Made by a program: the position numbers and the translations under genes | Shown: positions 34,769 to 47,723 of the stretch, one piece after another | Numbering within the stretch: the first letter of the stretch is position 1 | Layout of the letters: every line of letters starts with the position of its first letter | Source of the DNA: Gyromitra esculenta | Taxonomy: Eukaryota > Ascomycota > Pezizomycetes > Pezizales > Discinaceae | Assembly: GCA_038503075.1 (NCBI GenBank) | Contig: JBCAML010000001.1 | Span: 682,001-746,000, forward strand | Length of the DNA stretch: 64,000 nt | Reading direction: 5' to 3' | Notes under the pieces: model-generated | Database searches by the model: none | Told to the model about the DNA's origin: nothing | The model's input: the letters and a program-made list of their open reading frames with translations, nothing else

Positions 34769-37574
34769 TTACTCTGCAATTTCACCTTCTTCGCTTTCTT
34801 CAGCCTTTTCGTCAATTTGCATCTTCTCAGGCTTGATGGCAGCCTTTGGTGGGGGGGAGCGGGTCTCTCTGGGGTAGTCACGGTCATATCCACCCGGAGT
34901 CCTCTCGCCGGGAGTTCGCGCGCGAGGAGTTCTCTCCTTGGGTGTTCGTTCACGTCTAGACCGCTGTTGTTTGAATTAGTATTTTAATCGTGTCAAACTG
35001 GAATGATGTATAGATGCTTACTTTTGAGTCCCTTCTACCATCCTCGCTCTCTTCAGTAGGGCTCAAGGGCCTTGCGCGTCGTCTTGTGCGGTATTCATCG
35101 TCGCCCCTAGTCCTGTAAAGTCTCTCTCGCTCTTCCTCTCTTTCTCTCCGCTCCCTGTCATAAACACTCTCACCCCTGTCTCTATCATGCCTGTGCCTGC
35201 TCTCCGGCCTTCTTACCTCACCCCTATCAGAACGATGGTGAGAAGTACTCCTTGCCGTGCTCCCCCTATGCTGATACTGCCTCTCTCTCTCACCTGCAGC
35301 CCTCCTCCTCTCTGCCTCATACGCATCTGGCTCCGGAGACCTGCTAGCATGATGAGAGTCACGGTGGTGACGAGACTCAGTCGGCTTATGATACGACGCA
35401 CCGCTGCGATGGCCATTACGGGCCTCAACCGCCGTCTCGCCACGGTAAGCTCTCCCATCTCTATCCTTCTCACGGGCCCTATCACCACGGTCCCTCTCAC
35501 CGCGATCCTTCTCCTTCCGCTCACGCTCCTTTTCCCTATCCTCGTGTTTCTCCTTGAGACGACGGATAAATTTATCGAACGCGGTACGACGCAGCTCTTC
35601 GGGCTCCAGCGCGGCAAATTCTTCAAATTTTTGGATACGAGGACGCACCTGCTCCCATGTATCCGCAACCTCGATAGGAGGGTCGAGATGCTTCATCGCT
35701 GAACGAAGCGCATCCATTTTGCGGCGCGCGTGGCGCTCCTGTTGGTGTCGGTCGTCTTCAATACGTTTCACGATCTTTTCACGGAACTTGTCGAAGAGGG
35801 CGGTGGTGGTCTCACGGTCATACTGTGCTGTACGTTGGTCAGACTTCAGTACGGCTTCAAAGTCCTCGAAAGTAGTTTGCTCCTTAATTTCAAAGCGCTT
35901 CTCCTGTTTTTTGCGAAGAAACGATTAGTACACGTTTTAAGTATCAGATTTAGAGTGGGGCAGGCTCACTTCTAAGATATCTACGACAAAGTTCCTCTTC
36001 ATCCTGATATCTCTCTCAACTTCTTCCATGATATCCCAAAACAAATCGAGAGGCGTAGAGCCAGGTTGGCCGAGCATGTTAAGATACCGTTCATCATCCT
36101 TAATCAATGGGTGAATATGTTTCCACTTTGTTCCAACTCGGATGTCACCTTTAGCACGAAGTTGATTCAACACCGCAGTGAAGGCTTCCCTACACCTCCT
36201 TTCCTTGCGCATCTTAGTGTTCTTGACCTTCTGCCTTTTATCGTTGAAAGCCCTCTCGAGCATCTTGATATGGTTCTCGAAAGCATTCAACACATCAAGT
36301 TTCGATAGTGCCTGGAACTTTTCTTCAGACTGGAAACGTTCATTCGCGTGGATGACCGCCTGGGCTTCTGACCAACGTGTATATGGCTCCAAATCAAGTG
36401 ACTTGAGCAAGCTAACCAGCTCTTCTGATGCCTCCTTACGCGATTGCTGGTCACGCTCCTGCTGGGTTTTGCGCAACTCAACAATGTACTCGTCGAAGAG
36501 TTGACGACGCTCACTCTCGTCTGAGCTGGAACGGAAAATCGTTTCGCCTTCGATCATGGGACGCGCGGTCCTATAGATAAGCCCGATTAGCACAGATGCA
36601 TCGCGGACGAGGAAGTTGTAGGTCAACATACTTCCATCTAGTATAGTACTTGATTTCGGGGTGACTCTTCAGCATGACTGCAAAGTCTTGTCTCAGCTTC
36701 GTGATCCTATCCTTTGCTTTCTCCTGTTCCTGCTGCTTGAGTTCGACAATATACTTCTCAAAAGCTGCCTTCCTGTCCTTTGGATCCTTCAACGCGCGAT
36801 ACTGCGGTTCCTTGATAATCGTTCGCATCGTCTGTTCCCATGTCCAGTCGGGTAGGACTCCAGTGCGGCGCAGGAGTTTGATAAACGCAGCTTCGGCTTC
36901 ATCGTGGGAAGAATATTGCGGGCCATCTCTGTCGTTAGCTAGGGTGGAGGGGAGAGACATAGGCTTAGCAGCGCCATCAACACTGGTGTCCATGTGCGCG
37001 CCCTGGAGAGCAACTTGACGATCGCTATTTTCATAGAGATTGTTGAATGTTTGCGTGCCGCCAGCGACAAAGGTTTGTTGTCTGTGCGATCATTAGCTCA
37101 AGTTCTGTGGTTCATGATATAGGCCGTATAGGGTTCAATGATCTAAAGAAAAGGGTGATTTGAAATAAATCGCGACTCACGGCATATGGGACAATCCTTG
37201 TGGCGCTTGGGTTTTTTCGAGAGCGACCTTGTAGTCTTTGGGCATCTCCCACGTAGTCTCCCTGGTTTCTGCATGATACCTGGGCCGAACATAAATATTA
37301 GAATCGCGTCTAAAATGATATCAGAGATAGCAAAGCTTACCAGTATGGGCGTCCGTCATCGGATTTGTGTTGTTTCCACGGCAGATCCTGGAGGGCCCTC
37401 TTGGATATACGGTCAGCAACGATACCTAGAGGACATAAACATTGGCTATAGAGCGCCCACCTCGGCCGGGGTCATCATATCCACAGGTTTGGTCCATTGC
37501 GTCGCCTTTGTCTGGGTGTTGTAGTAGTAAACCCGTCCCTCGGGATTCTTTGCTTCCTGCCACAGAGCCGACAT
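34769..37574 (-). CDS. PRP40: Pre-mRNA processing factor PRP40 (U1 snRNP, WW + FF domains)
   Basis: U1 snRNP-associated factor that bridges the 5' splice site with branch-point proteins and the Pol II tail. Seven exons on the minus strand: 37574-37461, 37399-37341, 37279-37181, 37081-36632, 36570-35970, 35903-35022, 34963-34769 (799 aa, phases consistent). WW1 (ALWQEAKNPEGRVYYYNT...TQWTKP) is in exon 1. WW2 is split over exons 2-3 (LPWKQHKSDDGRPYW-YHAETRETTWEMP). Four or more FF repeats follow from about residue 160 (EAEAAFIKLLRRTGV...DWTWEQTMRTI). The C-terminus is an Arg/Asp/Glu mixed-charge and RS-like tail longer than in yeast, ending with four R-T-P units and an acidic finish. The divergent neighbour is TRS65. 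Confidence 0.95.
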
Positions 37575-38081
37575 TGCCGATGAGGGGAATAAGTGGCAAA
37601 GTAGATAGAATGAGGGTTGGTGGTGGGGGAGGGTTGAGAGGGCAGGGTGAATTGGGGGGGGGAAGGAGGTTGAGGAGGATGGGAGAGGACAGAGGGTGGT
37701 GGATTGACGTTCAGTCTCGTCCTCTTTGAATTTTTCCCAGAGCTGCAGCGGTGCAAAGCCTCACGCAGCAGGAAAGGGAGGCTGGCGATCTCCACAACGA
37801 CCAGAACCCTGACCCTGACCCGCCCAGAGAGGCAGCGCGGTCACGGGTCAGGTCACGGGTCCGCATCGTGTCACGAGGATCACGCCGTTCCACAGAGCCG
37901 CTGCTGCATGTCGTTTGCCCGGAGCCTCTGCACGTCACGTAGCCCCCCATTGGAGATAGAGTGGCTATAGAGAGGAACCAGGCCAAGGCGTGATTGACAG
38001 ACATTGGCACATACGCCATCTATAGCCTTGGAGATCCGCGTTCGTGAGTGCGATTGCTCCTCTTCCGATTCACCATCCAGC
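37575..38081. promoter_or_regulatory. Divergent promoter region PRP40 / TRS65
   Basis: About 500 bases between the two start codons. An upstream in-frame ATG at 38004 would extend TRS65 by 26 residues; the ATG at 38082 is preferred because the extension has no resemblance to the family. No other gene is supported. Confidence 0.55.
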
Positions 38082-40022
38082 ATGACTGCTCCAGCAGCTC
38101 CCCGGGGAAAGACACACGCCCGAACAAACACCGTCGAAGTCCAGGAGTCTGCCCGTCTCGAACTCGTGATCCCCCAAGCTTCAGACCTCGACATTTCAGA
38201 GACAATCGCTAGGGCGCTCAGTGATGACACGAAGCCACCTGCCAAAGCTCCTGGCGGCATCCCCGCTGTAGCTGCGATTGTGCAGCGCGATTCCCTTTTC
38301 TATGGTTTGAGGTCCCCTATCCGAAGATATGCAACGAACTCTAATAGACTACCTACTTTTTGAAGATGAGACGCTACCAGTTTTTGTGGTACTCCAAATT
38401 CTGATCCCCTTGGAAGAGAGTGTGTACGAATCCTATCTCGCCCGACTCGCCGTATCTCTGGAAGTAGCAGCAGTGGATGGTCAAAGGCGGCAGTCGGATT
38501 ATGGGGGGAAAGCTCACGAACAGCTTCACTTATTATTTCAGACGGTTGCGGATGAGAGGGAAACGCAGCGCATACTCTTGAAGGATGACTCGCAGCGACT
38601 GGCAATATGGAAGCTGGAAGTTCCTTTAGGTCATCCTCGGGCTCGCCTCAACAACCCTCGAGTGATATTCACAGCTTCGACCACTATACGCCCAGCTGAA
38701 TTTCAGAAACCTGTGATCGAGGATGAGTATATCACTTCTAGGCAACCTGTTGGGCTCAATCTTCTCGAGTCTTACTCGAAGGATCCCTACCTCTCCTCCG
38801 TTTCCCCAAGGCTCTCTGCGTCCCGAGTTTCCCGAGTGATTCCTGTGACCCAAGCCCCCCAACAAACCCTTCGTCCTTTCGGCTATGCCTCAAAGCGCTC
38901 CTACAATATATATCCCGCAATTAATATCCGTCTGCGCTATTCGCGCATCTTCTCAGGAACTAAGCAGACGATTATCGCCTCCTTGGATCTTGAAATAACG
39001 CCTTTCGGAGACTGTGATGTCACCATAGAGAATGTTAATATAGTATTATCAGGCGGCAGGGCCGATGCATTGGAAGATATATCCTCATCGAAATTGCCAA
39101 TAGAGTGTCGGCCTAGAGACGACATAACATTCCTCTACACCCTGACCCAGACTGATCTTCTCCCAACCAGCGACGTCCCCACACCAATTCCCTCCAACTC
39201 CCCCATCCGTCCGATATCAGTAAGCTTGAAGGCAACTGCCCACCTTTCTGATATTTGCCATCCAAAGATTTTCACAAATTGGACGACAACTGTTGACTTC
39301 TCTCACCCACAAACAACCCCTTCATTCCCTCCAACACCCGGAATACAGCGAGCTCATCGTCCACCTTCTCTAGGTAGCATAATTCATGGCGCAACCGTTT
39401 CTTCCTCTAGCGGCATTCGGCCGGCGTACCAGCCCATGCAACCATCACCAAATATTGCTTTCACCCCACCTGTTCTTTCTGCGCCCTCTTTCACGTCTCT
39501 GCAAGGCCCGGAACACGCACTAGGTTTGACGATAACCTTTTCTGGCCCCTCGAGAGTATATGTGGGCGAAGTCTTCCTATGGACAGTGTTTGTCGTAAAT
39601 CGTTCCCAGCGTTCGCGAAAACTGGCCCTCATCGTTCCGCCGAAACGACGAAAAGTCGGGGAAGGGAAAGTGCTCCCTCCTCGTCCAGCTGGAGACGATG
39701 CAACGGAAGCGGTGTTGGAAGAGGGCGTTGTGTATCAAACGCACAGAGCGCAGTACCTAGAGCCAGCAGAACTAGTACCATTAGTTAATGATGTTAGAGT
39801 CGGGTGAGCCATCTTAAGACCCCTTGATCGCTCTTATGAAATTAATGGAAACCGCAATATAGACCGCTATTACCGTCTGCCTGCCATACCGCCGAGCTTC
39901 GGTTCATCGCATTAGCAACCGGTGTATTGAATGTCGAGGGCGTGAGAGTGGTGGATTTGATAACGAATGAAACGACGGACTGTAGAGACCTGCCGAGTAT
40001 TGTCTGTGTAGGCAAAAGATAG
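38082..40022 (+). CDS. TRS65: TRAPP-II complex subunit Trs65
   Basis: Fungus-specific subunit of TRAPP-II, the exchange factor acting on Ypt31/32 (and Arf-GEF-linked) traffic at the late Golgi. Exons 38082-38304, 38366-39803, 39863-40022 give 606 aa. Marks: LELVIPQASDLDI, RDSLFYDETLPVFVVL across the first junction, a long variable middle rich in Pro and Ser, then GLTITFSGPSRVYVGEVFLW and the immunoglobulin-like C-terminal module LEPAELVPLVNDVRVG-PLLPSACHTAELRF...GVRVVDLITNETTDCRDLP. The last exon completes that module and is easily missed because the second exon reads into the intron by only a few codons. Confidence 0.88.
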
Positions 40023-41393
40023 TACAAATTTCGGTGCAGGTCTCTTTTTGTTTGTTCAAACAAATAAACCGAGGGGGAAAAGTAATCAAGCCTAGCATTA
40101 TTTGTTTTTGCAGTTACGGCACTGTTGTGGAGAATGGGTTATGCGTACATATATGATAGAACGATTACGAAGGCTGGCAGCGGGGTGTTTGAAAAGGTGT
40201 AGTTTTTATGGATTGTTGATAGCTAGGAGAAAGGAGATGGAGCGGATTTTTGTATTGATAGATATATCACCGATACGACACGTTGTATTCTTCTTTTGAT
40301 TGTGAGTTAGTTGATAGGTGTAGATAAAAAACAGCCTTACTGACGTGGAGTAGAGATAAATGATAGTATATACATATATTCATCGACTCTCACTCGCTAT
40401 CACATTCACTCCAGAAACTCCCCGTGAGAACAAATACGTCTGATCTACATAATTACGTAGAACTCTTATTACATGCGTAATGTCTCAATCCACAGCAATC
40501 CACAGCGCACAGCGCCTTCACAAGGATAGTAGTACGAACCTGAGATTTTTCGGTAAGATTCTTGGATTCCTTTGCTAGTTTGATTTGGTGATCGGAATAT
40601 CTTCTTCTTCTTCTTCTTCTTCTGCTGGGTGGGATTGGGTAGGTTTCGGAGGATTTTGTATGTGAGCTCTCTTCCTCTTTCCTCCTCTTCTTTTCCTCCG
40701 CTTTTGTTCGGTTCGCCTTTCTTTTCTCCTCAGTGCTTGTTTTGACTACCCTACTCTCCCCTTGCTCGTTTATCTGTTTGTCTCCCTTTCCCCCTCCATT
40801 CTGCCTCCTAGTTCACCTCTCTGCTCATATCCTCGTTCGCTGATTTCTTCTGTCTATACATCCACCCCCTCGTCTACCTGTCATCTACTTCCTCCTTTTT
40901 ATTACCTAGTAGGAATAGATAATGTCGCACTTTACACTTTACAATGGCTCTTGTGCATATTTATCAAATCGCTAATCTTTTCTTCATGATCTTAATAAAG
41001 AAACTCAGATCCAGCTTGTTGACCTTTTCTATAATGGAAGCCAATACATGAAACATCATCACTCGAACGCCATACCGCGTTTGCCTGTTCGGGGCGTTCA
41101 TTGATATATATGCTACATAGCAGTAGTTTAGTTCCGTCAAATTCCTCTCGATTCTGGTATCCCCAAGTGCGAAACGATTTCATCTCGTCTCAACAATTTA
41201 CTGCAGATTCCCAGATGTTGGCAGTATGCCAATGACCTTTGGTACAGCGTATATTTTAGCACGTCACGGGCCAAAGTTGGTGGGGAACCTTGCCGACCCG
41301 ATACAACGGAAACAGCCGAGAATCACGAATTTAAAGACTTTGAGGACTCCCGACTCCACTAATTTCACCTCCCCCTCATACCCCACACCCAAT
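40023..41393. other. Intergenic, TRS65 to ETF-alpha
   Basis: About 1.4 kb without a supported gene. It includes a CTT microsatellite (40601-40623) and a pyrimidine-rich stretch (about 40660-40830), possibly a transcription start region. An open frame continues upstream of the ETF-alpha start to 41226 but reads non-conserved sequence. Confidence 0.5.
40601..40623. repeat. CTT trinucleotide microsatellite
   Basis: About 7.5 perfect CTT units in the gene-free interval upstream of the ETF-alpha gene. Confidence 0.85.
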
Positions 41394-42603
41394 ATGTCTA
41401 CCTGTCTCTTCTCAACCCGGTCCTCGGTACTCCGTGCTGCCCGCGCCGCGGTTTCAACACGATACTTCGCGCTAACCCCTCGATTACTGAGCACTCTTGC
41501 TATCCTCGAACATAAAGAAGGCAAGGTCTCGCCACAGTCCCTCCCGGTTATCACCGCCGCAACGAAATTTGGAGGCGATGTCACTGCATTCCTCGCTGGT
41601 ACAGATGCCAAGAGTGTAGCGGAGCAAGTTGCAAAGCTCAATGGAATCACAAAGGTCCTCACTGTCTCAAATGGGGCATACGACAAGGTGTGTACGCTTC
41701 ACCCCACCCCCCCCAACTTTTCATAGCTCTACGGGAGGGGATGGGAGGCGCTCACACAATTCCACTCGCATAGGGGATGCCGGAGAATTATGCTCCGCTA
41801 CTAGTGGAAAATATCAAGCAGGGAAGCTTCACGCACGTTGTGTCTGCGCACTCGGCGTTCGGGAAGAATATCATGCCCAGACTGTCTGCGCTACTCGACG
41901 TCCAGCAGATCTCTGATGTTGTCGAGATCAAAGACGAGGCTACTTTTGTTCGCCCTATCTATGCTGGCAATGCAATTGCAACTGTGAAATCACTCGACTC
42001 GATCAAAGTCCTGACTATCCGTGGCACTGCCTTCCCTCCTGCGGAGGAGTCCTCTAGCACCGCTGCGGTCGAAGAATCTTCGGCAGACCCTAAAGCTCCC
42101 TGCCCGACAGAGTGGATATCTGAGAGCCTTGCTAAATCTGAGCGCCCAGATTTGGGAACCGCGACGAAGGTCGTTTCTGGTGGGCGAGGGCTGAAGGATA
42201 AGGAGAATTTTGATAGACTCATGCCGGCGCTAGCCGACGCGCTTGGTGCGGCTATTGGAGCTTCAAGAGCTGCGGTAGACTCAGGTTTCGCAGATAATAG
42301 TTTGCAGGTTGGGCAAACGGGGAAAGTGGTTGCGCCACAGCTGTATTTGGCAGCTGGGATTTCTGGAGCGATCCAGCATTTAGCGGGGATGAAGGACTCG
42401 AAGGTTATTGCAGCGATCAATAAGGATGCGGATGCACCGATTTTCCAAGTTGCAGATGTGGGGTTGGTGGCGGATCTATTTGAAGCGGTACGTCTACACT
42501 CTTACCCGAGTTTCTCTACTTTCCTGTGAAATCGCAAGGCTGCTAACTTGAAATCTACCAGGTCCCTGAACTAACCGACAAACTGAATGCCGAGAAGAAA
42601 TAA
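41394..42603 (+). CDS. ETFA: Electron transfer flavoprotein alpha subunit, mitochondrial
   Basis: Matrix flavoprotein (with ETF-beta) that takes electrons from acyl-CoA and other dehydrogenases and passes them to ETF:quinone oxidoreductase. Exons 41394-41687, 41774-42487, 42562-42603 give 349 aa, the normal size. The presequence STRSSVLRAARAAVSTRYF is Arg/Ser-rich. Domain I begins TLAILEHKEGKVSPQSL. The FAD-binding C-terminal domain shows VVSGGRGLKDKENFDRLMPALADALGAAIG (family consensus region), VGQTGKVVAPQLYLAAGISG and the ending SKVIAAINKDADAPIFQVAD. The tiny 14-codon last exon completes the family ending PELTDKL. The tandem LSH gene starts 384 bases downstream. Confidence 0.95.
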
Positions 42604-42986
42604 AAATTGTGCACAACGTTAGACCCTGTAATTTATAAAACATACAAAAGCCTGTAAACCTTACTCGTTGATCGTCTCCACCAGACATGCGATCGAACAA
42701 ACCCCTCAGATCTGGAACAGGGGGCAAGAAGGCGAGTGATAAGATGTGCGCGGTGCCTGAACAATGCAGCCCACTTTACAAATTCTTGTGGCGACGCGAA
42801 ACCCCTGAGACTCAACGCGTCGTCGCAACCGGAAACTTGACTCCGCTTTTTGCTTGTTCTTCGCTATTTCATAACAGTAGTGTTCAGCACGAGTTTTACA
42901 AAACTGCGTGCCAGTCCGCAGCGTGCAGACACCTTCAGCATACCCATAAACAAATTTATATTTTGCGAAACCAGTTTGTTTTGACC

Positions 42987-45685
42987 ATGAAGGAGCAGAC
43001 CAAAATAGCAAGCATGACAGTTTCGTCATCGGAGTCGTCAGGCGCAAACTCGCCTTCTGCATCTACGCCTGCGACTTCAACGGCAAGTGAAGATATCGAT
43101 GCTATGGTTGCAGAGGGTGCAAAGATTGGACCGCTTGGTTAGTTCTCTTATCCGAGCAGCATTTCCCCAGATTCTCGGTTTCCGCGGTAATAGTCCAGTT
43201 TCACTAACAAACCGCCCTCCAGACGATCCCTCAGCAGTTCCAGTCGATAAGATGCGAGCTCGTCTTGAGTTCTTAATCAAACAATCAAGCGTCTATGCCT
43301 CCATCATCGGCGAAAAAATGACGAAACAGCAACAAGCGATGAAAGAAAGGGCTGAGGAAGAAGATCAGAAACGGACGAAAGAATCAAAAGCTTCAAAAGA
43401 AGCTCCGAAACCAAAACCTGGCCCCGCGCGGAAAAGCGGTCGGACTGGTACGGTAGCTCCAGCGAATGATGAAGACGAGTTATCTGCTCCCGCGAAAGAT
43501 TCCAAGAAGAAGCGTGGCAGACCTGTGAAGGCTGGCAAGAAAGGCGCTGTCTTGTCCGATTATTTTACTAAAGCTGAGCTCAAGACTTCTGGTACTACGG
43601 CGGAAGCGCTAGCCAATGTTGCGGAGGAAAATAATAATGGGGAGGAAATGAAGCTTGGGTTGCAGAAGGATCTGAGATCTGCGAGACAACCGAAACTAAT
43701 CACTGGGGGTGTTATGAAGGACTATCAGCTCCAGGGACTGGATTGGTTGGTGAGCTTGTATGAAAACGGATTGAATGGAATTTTGGCGGATGAGATGGGT
43801 TTGGGGAAGACGCTACAAACAATTAGTTTCATTGCGTTTCTTAGGGAGAAGGGGATGAACGGCCCATTTTTGGTAGCGGCACCTGTTAGCACGCTGAGTA
43901 ACTGGGTGGATGAAATCGAAAGGTTCGTATACATCAGTTCGTCCGATGCTTTTGTTGGAACCGAGCTTCGGCGATTAACATGATTGTAGATTCGCACCCG
44001 AAATGCCCGTTCTCCTGTACCACGGTACCCCTAGTGAGCGTGAACAAATGCGTAGAACGCGCATGAAGAAACTCGGCCCGGACTTCCCTATAATCTGCAC
44101 TTCCTACGAATTAATTATGAACGACCGCAAACACCTGCAACGCTTTTCATGGAAATTCATAATCATTGACGAAGGTCACCGTATCAAGAACCTCAACTGC
44201 AAGCTCATCCGCGAGCTCAAATCCTACACCTCGGCAAACAGGCTTCTCCTCACAGGTACCCCTCTCCAGAACAATCTTCCTGAGTTGTGGTCGTTGCTCA
44301 ACTTCCTCCTGCCGGATATCTTCGATGATCTCGATTCGTTCCAGAACTGGTTTGATTTCTCGGCGGTCCAGGAGAAGGAGGGACATCACGCATGGCTAGA
44401 GGAACAGAAGAAGACGAATCTAGTCGGGTCGCTACACGCGATCCTGAAGCCGTTCTTGTTGAGACGGATGAAGACGGATGTGGAGACGATGTTGCCACCA
44501 AAAAGGGAGTATGTTCTATATGCACCGTTAACGCAGGGGCAAAAGGACCTATACGGCAAACTATTGAAGCGCGAGGGGCGTGGATGGGTAATTGATAAGT
44601 TGATCGGCAGCGATGCGAGCAAGAAACGGAAACTCTTGGAGCACGAAAGAAACACGCCTCAGAGGAAGAAAGCGAAAAATATAGCAACAGGGCGAACCGC
44701 AAGAGGAAGCAACAAAAAGAAGTCTATCTCCTACAAAGAACTCGAAGACGAAGAATATTTCGATAAATTGGAAGAGGAGTCCAGCGAAGAGGAAATTGAG
44801 GTCCTTGACGATTATCAGAAGAAGCTTCTCCAAGCTACGAAGGAAGCAGGCGGGAAGAAACTTCAGAATCTTGTTATGCAGCTTCGACTTGCATGCAACT
44901 CTCCACATCTCTTCTACTGGCCCTGGGCGGATGGCGTGGAACCGGATAACTCCATCGTTACCGAATCCGGGAAAATGATGCTTCTCGAACGTCTTGTACC
45001 GGCATTGTTTGAAAGAGGCCATAAGGTTCTCATCTTCTCCCAATTCTCGAAAATGCTTGACATCATTGAGGATTGGGCAAATGTACTCCGTGGCTGGGCT
45101 GTTTGCAGGATTGATGGAGGCGTCAGCCAGGTCGATCGCAGGGAGCAGATCAGGAGATTCAATAAAGACGAGGGGTGGAATCTATTTTTGCTGAGTACCA
45201 GAGCCGGAGGGCTAGGTATCAATCTCACAGCAGCTGACACCGTTATTCTATTCGATTCCGATTGGAACCCCCAGCAGGATCTCCAAGCGCAGGACCGAGC
45301 CCATCGGATTGGCCAAAAGAATCCAGTTATTGTATACCGTTTCGCTACGGCTGCAACAGTCGAACAAACGCTACTTGAGAAAGCAGACGGGAAGCGACGA
45401 CTAGAGAAACTCGTTATTCAGAAAGGCAAATTCAAGAGTATTGCTGCAGTACCCGCAGCTGGTATTTCTAATGACCACGACGAGTTGAGTAGTATCTTGC
45501 TAAGGGAAGATTTTGAGAAGGTCAATGTCGTTCAAGCCGGTCAGCAGGTGCTCAGTGACGCAGAGTTGGAAACGCTACTAGACCGTAGTAAAGAGGCCTA
45601 TGAGAGGGCGGAGAAAGGGGATGCTGGTGCGAGTGGGGCTTTTAGAGTTATAGAGACTCAGCCAGGCGATTTGAATGAGGAATAG
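42987..45685 (+). CDS. IRC5: LSH/DDM1/Irc5-type SNF2 chromatin remodelling ATPase
   Basis: Nuclear ATP-dependent nucleosome remodeller; relatives in plants and animals maintain DNA methylation and silence transposons, and fungal ones (Irc5, MUS-30) act in genome stability. Exons 42987-43137, 43223-43922, 43990-45685 give 848 aa. The N-terminus is Ser/Lys-rich with basic patches. Helicase motifs: [12 protein letters not shown] (I, about residue 239), DEGHRIKNL (II; DEGH is typical of this subfamily), [20 protein letters not shown] (III), [26 protein letters not shown] (V), DRAHRIGQ (VI). A Lys/Glu-rich insertion lies between the two lobes. An alternative ATG ten codons in is equally possible. 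DDM1-like identity suggests, but does not prove, a DNA-methylating genome. Confidence 0.92.
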
Positions 45686-47723
45686 AGACCATGGCTAGGC
45701 TATAAGAGTTATTCAACGGGTGTTGAATGAGTTGAGTCGAATGGAGCTAATGTTTTTTTTTGTTAGGTTAGCTTTTTGCTTTTTGCTTCTGTGTTTGGGT
45801 TAGGGGTTTTTCTTCTTTCTTTCCTTTCTAGTGAAGGTAAAGGCTTACTACCCAGAGTACGCTGTACACCATGCACTTACCGTTTTTTCTTTCTCTTTTA
45901 TGCCTTACTATTATAGTTTGGCTTAACTTGCGCTCAGGTTGAGAGCATAGAACGATGATATCTACCTCAGAGGTATGCTGACTGGACCAGCTTAGATCTT
46001 ATTTACTACGTGTAGATTTGCTTTTTTTTTCCTTTCTCTTTTCCTTAGTCTTTTTTCGGTTGTGTAGACTTAGCAGCTTATACATATACGTATAGCTAAT
46101 CGCAAGATAGTTTAGAAAAAGCTCTATAGACGATGGCTATGGTATTGCACTCTTTGTCAGCTAGTCTTTAGAAATATCGCGCCTCCACCTGAAATCTCAA
46201 CCCGTTAGCAGAAAGTTGTCCCTAAAATTATGGAGCACCTCTGAGAAGAGAAGAGTGAGTGATGATGACGAAGAGAATGAAATTGCCAGGAACAAGTTGC
46301 GAAGATGATGGTGAATTGGAGTAGGAGAATGGAGAGAATATGAATAATGAATTTGAGCTTGCAGTGAAGAAGGTTTGGAGGATAGTTTAGATTGTTTTGT
46401 GTTTGTTTGTTTTATGACTGTTTTGTGTTGGGTTTGTGATTGGTTTTTGGTTTTTGTTGATTTATTCTGATTTTATTGTCGAATTTGGTTGTGCTTTAGA
46501 ATTATGTGGGGAGAAGAAAGCGTGGGCTTTGGACTATGGGGCGGCCGGGAAGATGGGATATGAGAAAGGAGGATGAAATTTGTGGTTGAGTTTGTTTTTG
46601 TATTGTCATAGCTTTAGCGCTAGTTTTAACGGGTCAAACAAGAAAAAAAACACCCAGAAATTAGTCATAATTTCTCACTCGGATTCCAGGAAGCCAAGAA
46701 GCGCGCCTGGAGAAGAAATTTCCTTACCTTTTAACAAGAGAACTTGGTCTCAGCAAATACAACCACCACGCTACCAGAACATCGCATAGGTATCCTACAT
46801 TACACTATCCTTACAAAAAAAAAGTCTATAAACGGCACGTTACCAATTTAGTTAATCACATCCAGTCCCTCCCAATTGCAGAAACCTCAACTACGAGGGT
46901 ATACAGCTCACATTTTAATTTACCCCACCACCATGTGGAATTAAGCCTACATATAGTAACACCCTCAGAGAATTAAAACCCCAGAAACTACCTAATAGCA
47001 AATTACTCCCTTTTTACGACTTCAGATACAGCAGTTCGTTAAGGTCGTTCACTACAGGTGATAAAATACTTGTAGTTACTTATATTATAAATGCTAAAAC
47101 GAGAGACTCTAATACCCTAGGTAAATATACAAATTATTGATAGATCACTTCATTTCCTCAAGTACTAATCGAGTCATGGTTGACAAAATTGACACCATGA
47201 AATCCAACCCAAGACCGAAAAAAAACACATGAAGTGTTTGTGCGTGATTGATATTATGATTGATTTGCTGAATATTCTTTATCATAAAGAGGAATATATG
47301 AAGGTATGCCCGAGGGTGTGCGCACACAGGATAGGAACGATATATCTGAAGGGTAAATGGTGTAGGAACGAGGGCCGTAATGTAAGAAAGAGAAGAAAAA
47401 GGAAAGAAAAAAATCTATTTACAAAGTTAGACATTAAAGAGGAAAGAACCAAAAAGAGAAAGAACGTAATAGTATACAAGTAGCTTCCATGCTTACAAGG
47501 AAATTGAGATACCCAACAGAAAACATAGAAAAAGCTGAAGCGTAAAAAAGTCTGAAAAAATGCAAAAGAAAAAAAAGGGATACTGCACAACGCCATCCAA
47601 AAGAGTCCAACGCTTCGCTGCTATATGAATTTTCTAAACATGAAAAAAAGGTCCCTTTCGTGTCCTACAAGATATCTGTTTCTCTTGCCGGTCTACCTGC
47701 CTTCGTGTGATATAATATTTCCT
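45686..47723. other. Gene-free convergent interval LSH to BST1
   Basis: About 2 kb between two facing stop codons, AT-rich with runs of T (for example 45755, 46022) and, from about 46800, many TA dinucleotides and stops in all frames. No coding or RNA gene recognised. Part is likely 3' UTR of LSH and of BST1. Confidence 0.5.

Noticed and set aside
35187..35702. 171-codon open frame on + strand
   Set aside because: Antisense to the Arg/Glu-rich tail of PRP40.
41226..41393. Upstream in-frame extension of ETF-alpha
   Set aside because: The 56 added residues lack conservation; the ATG at 41394 begins a normal mitochondrial presequence.
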